Source of the DNA: Diorhabda sublineata
Taxonomy: Eukaryota > Arthropoda > Insecta > Coleoptera > Chrysomelidae
Direction: 5' to 3'
Length of the DNA: 64,000 nucleotides
Assembly: GCF_026230105.1 (NCBI RefSeq)
Contig: NC_079483.1
Location: 5,325,312-5,389,311 of the forward strand
Both the position numbers and the translations under genes were made by a program. The notes under the pieces were generated by a model that saw only the letters and a list, made by a program, of their open reading frames with translations, ran no database searches and was not told the DNA's origin. Shown here in pieces: positions 56,220 to 64,000 of the stretch. Position 1 is the first letter of the stretch, and every line of letters begins with the position of its first letter.

Positions 56220-56222
<3 letters not shown>
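53576..56222. other. intergenic between ERK and malectin
   Basis: No gene was supported. At 54208-54350 and 54490-54600, CCGATTCATAAACTTGACTT with TGTACTGCTGTTTGTTTT is duplicated in direct orientation. The GC-richer segment 54640-54770 contains AAACATGGCCGAC. The block 55010-55450 reads on the minus strand like a decayed retroposon coding region (LVRVNRTFGTLRKLSISKNI), but no family could be confirmed. Confidence 0.4.

Positions 56223-56259
<37 letters not shown>
56223..56259. repeat. (TA)n microsatellite, about 18 units
   Basis: An uninterrupted TA dinucleotide run just downstream of the malectin stop codon (minus strand), probably inside its 3' UTR. Confidence 0.95.
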
Positions 56260-56263
<4 letters not shown>

Positions 56264-56342
56264 AAGTTAATGTCACTTCTAGATCAAATATTAACAATAA
56301 ATATTTCTCTATTAAATAATAAAAATTAAATATTCAGTGGCA

Positions 56343-58088
56343 TCACAATTTACATAAACAAAATAACAAAGGTATGAAGGCTCCTATTGCAATGAAAATA
56401 GGTAACATGAGTGAAGAATCATCTGCAGTGTAAGGATCAGGTTGTTTAGGTCCACTAGGTCTTCTAGATTTTGGAATAGTTTCACTTTCTTCTTTCAATT
56501 CCTCCACAGGAGGACTCGGTTCAACAGGAATCGGAGGTAATTTGGAAACATCTTCATATTTACCTTTTATAACATACATGGCATTTATTTTTGGATTATC
56601 TTTATAACCTTTAATAAATTCTACACGAATACGACCTCCTCGAATTTCCGATTCTTCCCCATTAACATAAAGCCGTCCTAAAAAGTATATAACATGCTAT
56701 TCATGTGCTTAATCAAGAAAACTTAAAATTCAAAAATCAAAATTATTTAAATTTCATGTTCTAACACATCCAGTTATTTCTTTTGTAAAACAGCAGGATT
56801 AGAAAGTTTTATTTGAAAAAACAAAACAAATTATATCAATAAAATTTCCACCAGATCTGTTATAGATTTTGGGGTTCTACCCTAGTTTAGGTCATAAGAA
56901 TTCTAAAAATTTTCCATTTTATTCATTTCTTCAGTGAATTTTAGATGAGAATGGGGTTTGAAAACCAAAATTTCAACACTTTTGTGACTTATCTTCAAAA
57001 ACTGTACTAATTTTTTTTCTTAGAATGTAGTTAGTAGTAGAATACATACAAAAACGAACAATTGAGGTCCTTAAAATAAAAGGAATATATATGCCTTTTT
57101 TAATTTATAAATATGAATGTGTCAAAACTTTGGGGCAAAACAGATACAATTGAAATATTCGAGTGCTATCTTTTAGGGAGTAGAAATACTATATGAATTA
57201 TTTCTGCAGTTTAATTGGTGTGAAACAGGTATAGGTGTCACTTATATCCATTTTATTCCAAATAGAATTTCTAATTTACTTAGAAACAACCAAACAATCA
57301 TTTTCTGTATTAGCTTTGTTAAATATTTTGGTTTTTACCATTATTGTAAAAATCTGATGACCTTTACATTTTGAGTTTGGGTACCATATTTTTAACTAGG
57401 TGCCCTGGCAGACTTTTCCTACTACCTCAGTCTATAAATAAAAGACCTAAACTTTTATATAAAATAAACTTGAAAGAAATAAGTCTTATTTTTATCTTAA
57501 ATACACAGAAAAAAAATAATTGAAAATAATAGTTTTTCGATTTTTTTCACCAAAAATATGATGAACCCCCCCTCCAAATATTTACCCTTTTATTATATGA
57601 ATAGTTAAGTTACCTTTTGTTATTTTGAACGGTATATATTCATCGTGGGCAACTCCTCTCCCAACTTTTTCAAAAATATCTAAATCAGCTATAATTGTAT
57701 GATCACCATTTAATACTACATCAAATACTTTCTGGTCGGGTGCATTGAAGTACACTTCGCAAAATTTTAATACCAATACATAATCTCCGTCTGAATTTAC
57801 TGGAATGTCGTATCCAAAGGTATTTGTGTGATACCTTTCAGTCTGATATAATATGTAGTCGTTAGGTGGAACTCTGCCAATTAAAAGTCGTTTGCCATAA
57901 TCTGAGGCGATACCAATACGCCCGTGTAAAGGATCTCGTTCATATCGAATTCCAAATGAATCTGTGTGAGCTTCACCACCGCAATTTATGGCATAAATTA
58001 ACTGACCATTACTACATTCGATTTCTAAAATACTATTAACTAAACTTAATGCTATACATATTAATCTATAGATAAAATTTTTGTTCAT
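56343..58088 (-). CDS. Mlec: malectin, type I ER membrane carbohydrate-binding protein
   Basis: Malectin binds diglucosylated high-mannose N-glycans in the ER lumen and works with ribophorin I in glycoprotein quality control. Exons on the minus strand: 58088-57614 and 56677-56343, joined in phase to 269 residues. The frame extends upstream only to a GTG, so the ATG at 58088 is the likely start; it gives a signal peptide (NFIYRLICIALSLV). The malectin domain shows INCGGEAHTDSFGI, DPLHGRIGIASDYG, LYQTERYHTNTFGYDIPV, YVLVLKFCEVYFNAPDQKVF, DLDIFEKVGRGVAHDEYIP and, in exon 2, VEFIKGYKDNPKINAMYV. A Pro/Glu linker, then YTADDSSLMLPIFIAIGAF and FCLCKL form the single C-terminal membrane helix with a short tail, as in vertebrate malectin. 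Confidence 0.95.
56678..57613 (-). other. malectin intron
   Basis: A 936-bp AT-rich intron with donor AAGGTAACT and acceptor TTTTTAG on the minus strand. Nothing else was recognised. Confidence 0.8.
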
Positions 58089-58130
58089 TTTTAAATTACA
58101 AGAAAAATTTCTGGAGTAACTGTTTATCAC

Positions 58131-58657
58131 CGGTTCATTTAATATAATTCCATAATATACACAGCTATGGAGGTTAACTTCAACATATATTACGTTGATT
58201 AGCTTCTAAATATGTCAACTGTCGGATTGATTTAAGTCTAAATTTCGAAATATACATCAGTTCTTCGGTTAATTATAATGACATCATTAACGTATGAGCT
58301 ATAAAAATAAAACATTAATTTCTTATTTCTCAAACCTTTTTATATAGTTATGTTGATACATTTTCTTGATTTTAGAACTCTCGAATAAAATTTCGTTTAA
58401 AAGTAAATAATCTTAACGTCAAGATTATATGCTTTTAAGTGCGAATCAAGATAATTAAAAAACAAAATATGTAAATTAGAGACCAAAGAGAAGTTTTATA
58501 TATGTAATGCAATTTATATAATTGCATAATAATTGTCAATTTGTTAGAATTTCATCTTTATTGTTTATATTTATAAAACTGGAAATCAAATTCTTTATTT
58601 AGATATATTTCAATATTGAGAATATAAATATTGTGAACAAACAAAATATTATTTTAA
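58131..58657. other. malectin 5' flank, no gene seen
   Basis: AT-rich intergenic stretch between the malectin start and the Harbinger transposon. Its last three bases (TAA, 58655-58657) are the left target duplication of that transposon. The malectin promoter must lie here unless the transposon has displaced part of it. Confidence 0.5.
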
Positions 58658-58832
58658 GGGCCCCCGCAGACTGCAGACTTTTTATCGGCCGATAGTTTAG
58701 TCGGGTTGGGCTGAAAGTGCGCACACCGAGCCAACTAAACAGTTTGGTTGGTGAACAGGGCGCAGACTATCCAACAGTCGGCCGACTATTCTCGAACTAG
58801 TTTGTAACGGACTGTTGAAGCGGTCACACAAT

Positions 58833-60784
58833 ATGAAAATGTTGTCCAGAAAAATTATTGCTCTCATCATACTCCGGAGGAGGATAATCAAGAAGAGATT
58901 GCGAGAGCATTGGGTGCATCCCATTCTCAGTGACAGATTAGTTAGTGGAAAATTTTACACTATGCATTCCAAATTACTTGATTACCCGAAAAAATTTTTC
59001 GCCTATTATCGAATGAGCATTACCAGCTTCAATGAACTTGTCAAGCTAATTGGACCAGCAATAGCGAAGGAGGATACAAATTTAAGACTTTCTATACCTG
59101 TGGAGGAGAGATTGAGCGTTACGATAAGGTAAGATAAACCACAAATACTTTTCAACTATTTTTATTAGAATAATATTACAAAATTCGGAAAATATTTACA
59201 AGTCATATATTTGCGATTCATCTGAAAAATTTGAATAATAAGACTGGGCTGTATCGTTGGAGTTGCCAGGTGATGAAATGTTTCGAATGGTTGTCGGTTG
59301 CGAAATTGGAAAAGAGTACAAGGGTTGCTGAACTCTGTTGTACGTACATGTTGGCGGAGACTGAGCGCACCTAGCTGATCTTATCTGTTTAAAAACGTTA
59401 AGAATACTTATTTTAGCATCAAGTTTTTCTTCTGCGGTTAAACTTTGGAGTGAAGGGACCAGTGACAAAGCGAAGTTCACATCTTCATCAGTATTAGGCT
59501 CATTTAATGCCTTTAATAATGCTTCATCCACGTCCGTCTGCTTCGGTACATTAGGTCTCTTTTTCCGCTGACGAATAGGGGTGGGAGTGGATGAACCAGC
59601 TTGATCATCATGCTCATCATTTGATAGAAAATTTTCCTCTTCCAGGTTACCTTCAGTAAGTCGGTTTTCCATGCATGGAAGTAAAAATAATAACTGTTCA
59701 AAGTAGACATATTTACGCCTTTTATTCGCAGCTTGCCCCGACTTAGTGTTCTTTTGAGCGTTTAATTCGCGACGAAAGCAAGTCCTTAAATTAGCCCATT
59801 TTTTTTGCACATCACGACCTGAAAAATATTGAAATTTAATTAATTTTTAATTTTTTACAGATATTGAAATATAATTAATTTTTATTTTTTTACAGATATC
59901 TGGCTACAGGAGCTAGTTTCAATACATTATCTTTTGATTATCTGATGGGAGCTTCTACAATACGAGATATTACTAAAACTACATGTGAGCAAATATGGAA
60001 TATACTTCAACCATTGTATATGTCAACCAAAGAAGAAGGCGACTGGATTAAAATCGCAGACGAATTCTATAGTCGCACAAACTTTCCAAACATCATTGGA
60101 GCAATTGATGGCAAACATATACGGATGATACAGCCAGAACATTCCGGTTCATCATATTTTAACTACAAAAAGTTTTTTTCGTGCGTGTTAATGGCTTGGA
60201 CAGACGCAGATTATAAATTTGTATATATAGACGTTGGTTCTTATGGAACAGCTAGTGATTCGGAAATATTTAAATCATCAGAAATGGGTAAACGGCTGTC
60301 CCAAAACCGATTAAATATTCCCTCCGGAAGGCAATTGCCTAATGATAATGTCGGAGATGTTATTCCATTCTCTGTCGTAGGGGATGAAGCGTTTGGACTT
60401 GGCAATCATATACTACGTCCTTATGCAAAAAGAAATTTAAACTACACCAAACGAATTTTCAACTATAGACATACAAGAGCTCGACGAATGGTTGAGTGTA
60501 CTTTTGGGATTCTTGGTAACAAATGGCGTATATTTCACCGACCAATGGATGTCAATATCAATTTTTGTGTCAAAATAATTAAAGCTTGCTGTGTCCTGCA
60601 TAATTATGTAAGAATCAAAGATGGAATAAATTTCACAGAAACTCTCTACAATTGTCCCATGAATAACTTAACTATAAATGAAGACAACCGAGGAAGAAAT
60701 AATATGAATAACGTGCGACAGTACATGTCGTCATACTTTATTTCTCCCGGAGGCGCGATTCCGTGTCAATATAACAAAGTGTAA
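58833..60784 (+). CDS. Harbinger transposase (DDE), two exons
   Basis: Exons 58833-59128 and 59896-60784 join in phase (AGA codon split) to 394 residues. The frame upstream of 58833 offers only TTG, so ATG 58833 is the start. The splice restores RLSVTIRYLATGASFNTLSF, matching the family's L-RFLATG-SFRSLSF motif. The catalytic domain shows FPNIIGAIDGKHI (Asp170), GSYGTASDSEIF (Asp220), FSVVGDEAFGL (Asp262) and ARRMVECTFGILGNKWRIF (Glu299), then VLHNYV. Every acidic position expected for the nuclease is present. Its intron contains the MADF gene's second exon on the other strand. AATAAA at 60801 is a probable poly(A) signal. Confidence 0.9.
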
Positions 60785-61066
60785 TAATTGTAAATAGATA
60801 AATAAATAAATAAATAAAAATTCACATAAGTACTCTAATATTTTTATTTTTACATTCCTACCTTTGTTTGTTTTCTCCTCAGCGCTAAGCGAATTCCAAT
60901 CAACAACAACTGCTTCGCAAACTTCCTCCCACAGTTTTTTCTTCATATTCGCGTCGGAGTACTCCTTTAAAATTTTTTTATAAAGCGCAGGTCTTTTCTC
61001 GACTTCTTCAATTAAGTTTTCGACGGAACTTTCTATAATCAACAATTGTGATTTGGGCGAAGCCAT
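59196..61066 (-). CDS. Harbinger-encoded MADF-domain protein, two exons
   Basis: Exons on the minus strand 61066-60862 and 59818-59196 join in phase to 275 residues. The MADF/SANT-like domain (about residues 17-105) reads LIEEVEKRPALYKK, KKLWEEVCEAV, then across the junction RDVQKKWANLRTCFRRELN. The middle is acidic and the C-terminal part Ser/Pro-rich, with a second conserved-looking helix (LTAEEKLDAKISILNVFKQI), as in BESS-like protein-interaction regions. In Harbinger elements this partner carries the transposase into the nucleus and binds subterminal DNA. A minus-strand AATAAA at 59163-59168 follows the stop. Confidence 0.88.
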
Positions 61067-61150
61067 ATTGAATAGAAGCACACGACGCCAAATCACAGAG
61101 CGAACTGAACTATCGGCCGACTAAACAATCGTCGTGTATGCGCAGGCTAA

Positions 61151-61931
61151 ATATGACTTCATCGCGCTGGCAAATATATTTCGAGATAATTGACAGTAAA
61201 ATAAATTCATGACGTCATTACTACTGACATTTGTGCTGATGTACTGATTTAATATTTAAGATTATGTCTTATTCCTATGCTCTCTTAGAAAAAACTTTAA
61301 TACATTTGTAAACTTAATTTATCATGAACAAAGATGTCAGCATTTGGAAAGTGGAAAATTTGGTATAACAGATGAAACTATTCCACATTATCAGTATGAC
61401 AGTAGCAAAAGAAGACAATACAAAATAACTATGATCAGGTTAATTCGATCATGATCTGAATGCTGAGAAACTAACCGGGATCTCGAGATCACATTCATTG
61501 CTGTTCTGGAACTGATAGAGTTAATCGGATTGTAATCATATGATAGAATCTTTCACAGAACATACCCTAAGATAGTATGTTCTGAAGGATATTTTCTATA
61601 ATTGTAGAAGGTGGTACAATATCAAAAGTATAGCGATACGTGAATATACATAATAGTAGACAGGCTTTCAGCTCTTTTTGGTAAAAGAATCAAGTATAAA
61701 GCTAATAAATTTGATCAATGTGAGCTTTTAATCCCCTATACTAAATTTCAATGATAGGTGAGTATCGGAATCTAGCTGCTGCAGTGATTGACAGTCACGA
61801 TGATCCAAATGTCATTTTCTCTAAAACAAACAATGTTGCCGATTCGTTAGACTCTAGAGTATTGTCGGAATTTGGAAACATTTTTTTAAGTGTATTTTAT
61901 TTTGTAATAAAAATTAATTTTGCTTACGATT
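61151..61931. other. 5' flank of the zinc-finger gene
   Basis: AT-rich, with no recognisable coding sequence. An open frame at 61751-61960 overlaps the start of the zinc-finger gene in another frame and has no supporting features. The promoter and 5' UTR of the gene at 61932 probably lie here. Confidence 0.4.
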
Positions 61932-63266
61932 ATGTCTGTAACAAACTGTTTAATAAATAAATGTAGAATATGTTTTCACGGTGATGAAAACCAACAAATG
62001 CATCCCTTTTTCGACTCATGTTTAGAAGACATAAGTTTAGCTACAGTATTTGTAAATATTACCTCAATACAGGTATGTAATGGTTTTATTTATGAATGTA
62101 TTCGTAGCTTTAGTGTCATCAATTGATTTTAGATTCAAAAAAATGATTGCTTTCCAAAAACTATATGTACATCATGCAAAACAAATATTGTGAATTTCAA
62201 AAATATGTTGTTATTTTTTCAAAAGACAGAAAATTTTCTTAAGAAACATATATGCGAAAAGAAAGTGGAATATGAAAATGAATTACATAGTTTTCGTGAT
62301 ATTGAATTTGCACAAAATGTTGATTATTTTGATGATAATGATCATAGTAATGAAACAGATATCTGTGGGGATGGAGATTTTAACTCTTCAGTGATGAATC
62401 GTGAAAATAAACCACCGGTAGCGGAAAACAGGGGAAATCAAGAATATAACAATATGGATTCGTTTAAATATACTTGTCAATGTGGAGATTGCTTTTTATA
62501 TAAAAGTGGGTTCCGTCAGCATATGCAGTATAAGCATAGTATTTTATTAGAAGATGGCGATTTTGAACAGTACTCCGAAAAAATTACACTAAAAATACCT
62601 ATCGGATTTCCAAATAACGTAGAATTTGTTTCTTCTAAAGTGACAATAAGAACTAAGAACTTGCGATGTCGAATTTGTGACGAGTCATTTTTAACTAAAG
62701 ATGAAGTAAAATCACACGAAGTAATTCATAAAACATTCATATGTGATCATTGTGGTGCAGCTTTCTTAAAGAAAAATTATCTCGTCGATCATCTAAGAAT
62801 ACATTCAGAAGAAAGGCATTATGAATGTAAAATTTGTCAAAAAACATTCAAACATAGATATACTTATAGTGTCCATAAAAGATCGCACGAATTTACTAGG
62901 AATTTCGTATGTGAAACTTGTGGAACATGTTTTAAAACTAGAGGTACAATGAGGACTCACATTAGAATCAAACATAGCAACATACGAAATTACTCTTGTT
63001 CCGATTGTAACTTAACGTTCAATTTAAAATCCACTTTGAATAAACACTTTGCTAGAAAGCACACCCCGGATAGGAAAAAAAGTTTTGTTTGTAATAAATG
63101 TGGGGCTGCGTATTTGAACAAGAACACGCTCACTCGTCATATAACTGAAAAACATTTAGGCATGGCAAAATATTTTCCTTGTACTATATGCGAAAATAAA
63201 ATGTATGTGATGAAAAAAGGTTTAAAAGCACACATGTTGAAGAAACATGGGATTGTGTATGAATGA
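61932..63266 (+). CDS. ZAD-type C2H2 zinc-finger protein, two exons
   Basis: Exons 61932-62072 and 62133-63266 join in phase to 424 residues across a 60-bp intron. The N-terminal ZAD (zinc-finger-associated domain, a dimerisation module) has its four ligands as CRIC (Cys11, Cys14) and CTSC (Cys59, Cys62), interrupted by the intron. An acidic linker follows, then eight C2H2 fingers from about residue 160 to the end: one atypical (CQCGDCF, one residue between cysteines) and seven ordinary ones with varied linkers, e.g. CDHCGAAFLKKNYLVDHLRIH and CETCGTCFKTRGTMRTHIRI. This is the insect ZAD-ZNF class of probable nuclear DNA-binding regulators. Its exact orthologue was not recognised. Confidence 0.92.
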
Positions 63267-63277
63267 AAGAAATTCTT

Positions 63278-63283
63278 AATAAA
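63278..63283 (+). terminator. poly(A) signal of the ZAD zinc-finger gene
   Basis: AATAAA 12 bases after the TGA stop, implying a very short 3' UTR for this gene. Confidence 0.7.
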
Positions 63284-63370
63284 AAATGAAATCAACATTG
63301 GTACAGGAATTTGTTTCACCTTGAACTCAAGGTAAGTAACAAGATATTTATAAAAAAATAGTATATTTTT

Positions 63371-63840
63371 GTTATACAGGTTGTTCCATTACGTTTGAGA
63401 CATAGAAGTACTCCAAAACAAAAATAATTAATAATTAATGAAACAAGCTTGGACAAAGTCCTGAAATGTATAATTATATGAAATTATAAAAATATAGTGG
63501 ATTTTTCATATTATATAGTATGTCCCATTATGTTTGAGACATAGAAGTCCTCCAAAACAAACATAATTAATAATTAATGAAACAATGTTTGGACAAAATC
63601 CCGAAATGTATAATAATTGTATGAAATTATAAAAATATAGTGGATATTCCATATTATACAGGTTGTTCCATTACGTTTGAGACATGGAAGTCCCCCAAAA
63701 TAAAAATAATTAATAATTAATGAAACAAGCTTGGACAAAGTCCCGAAATGAAATTATAAAAATATAGTGAATTTTCATAGTATACAGGTTGTCCCATTAC
63801 GTTTAAGACATAGAAGTCATTCAAAATAAAATAATATTTA
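63371..63840 (+). repeat. four-copy ~125-144-bp tandem repeat
   Basis: Each unit starts TTATACAGGTTGTTCCATTA followed by CGTTTGAGACATAGAAGTCC, then AATTAATAATTAATGAAACA and TATAGTGGAT. Starts at about 63372, 63511, 63655 and 63780. The first bases resemble the CAGGGTGT-type transposon termini found elsewhere in the window, so a MITE may have been amplified in tandem. Confidence 0.85.
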
Positions 63841-64000
63841 ATGAGAACAACTACTGCTACCACCATCATTGGGTTGTTTCTTTTTGGAAAGTAAGATTAA
63901 TTTCGTGAAGTTGGCTCATTTCCAATATAGGGAAGCTTTTCTTTTGTAGGGTTTGGATTGTGGTCTCTAACCTAACCAAACCTTATTTGTAGGAGCTCAT
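63841..64000. other. window end, nothing recognised
   Basis: Sequence of normal composition after the tandem repeat. A TAGGGTTTGGATTGTGGTCT and CTAACCTAACC stretch is present near the end. No feature could be supported. Confidence 0.3.

Larger units (their letters stand above)
58658..61147. mobile_element. PIF/Harbinger DNA transposon, apparently complete (2,490 bp)
   Basis: Flanked by TAA on both sides (58655-58657 and 61148-61150), the 3-bp TWA-type duplication expected for this superfamily. The ends are imperfect inverted repeats: TATCGGCCGATAGTTTAGTC near 58684 and TATCGGCCGACTAAACAATC near 61111 share the TCGGCCGATAGTT core at the same distance (27 bases) from each end. Additional GGCCGACTAT sequence lies subterminally near 58785. 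It encodes the two proteins of autonomous Harbinger elements, a DDE transposase and a MADF/Myb-type DNA-binding protein, both with intact frames. Whether it is active is unknown. Confidence 0.85.

Noticed and set aside
57582..58130. Longer malectin start at 58130
   Set aside because: That codon is GTG; the in-frame ATG at 58088 gives a normal signal peptide. The 3' 30 bases of the frame (57582-57613) are intron read-through.
58815..58832. Upstream extension of the Harbinger transposase
   Set aside because: It begins at a TTG codon; the first ATG is 58833.

Overview
This is an AT-rich, intron-rich, transposon-laden eukaryotic window. It is almost certainly from an insect. The support is a CLIP-190-type gene, a ZAD-type C2H2 zinc-finger gene (a class expanded in insects), an ERK of insect type, and remnants of mariner, Tc1, RTE and PIF/Harbinger elements. 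A beetle or another holometabolous insect is plausible, but the order cannot be fixed from the sequence alone.

Layout. Bases 1-32,274 are one giant plus-strand gene, a CLIP-170/CLIP-190 microtubule plus-end tracking protein. Its 5' end lies left of the window. Twelve well-supported exons run from 10,164 to a stop at 32,274: CAP-Gly 1, CAP-Gly 2, a Ser/Thr-rich linker, a micro-exon, a long coiled coil mostly in one 2.8-kb exon, and two CLIP-type zinc knuckles. A further candidate 5' exon at 1,327-1,407 matches in splice phase. The introns are filled with mariner, RTE and other LINE debris, fold-back elements, strand-biased minisatellites and an array apparently built from LINE 3' ends.

Bases 34,478-35,323 (minus) are a single-exon RSPH9 (radial spoke head) gene. 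Bases 39,285-40,082 (minus) are a four-exon RPB11 (RNA polymerase II subunit), head-to-head with an eight-exon ERK MAP kinase at 40,535-49,869 (plus). The two start codons are 452 bp apart, which suggests a shared promoter. Bases 56,343-58,088 (minus) are a two-exon malectin, a type I ER membrane lectin.

Bases 58,658-61,147 are an apparently intact 2.49-kb PIF/Harbinger transposon with a TAA target duplication. It encodes a DDE transposase (plus) and a MADF-domain protein (minus). The two genes are interlocked: each has one intron, and that intron holds an exon of the other on the opposite strand. Bases 61,932-63,266 (plus) are a two-exon ZAD plus C2H2 zinc-finger gene, followed by a four-copy tandem repeat. 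No tRNA, rRNA or CRISPR was seen.

The cellular genes are unrelated housekeeping, signalling and cytoskeletal genes that happen to be neighbours. Only the Harbinger gene pair and the RPB11/ERK promoter pair suggest functional coupling. All exon boundaries were deduced by hand from reading frame, GT/AG sites and phase continuity; none has been checked against transcripts.
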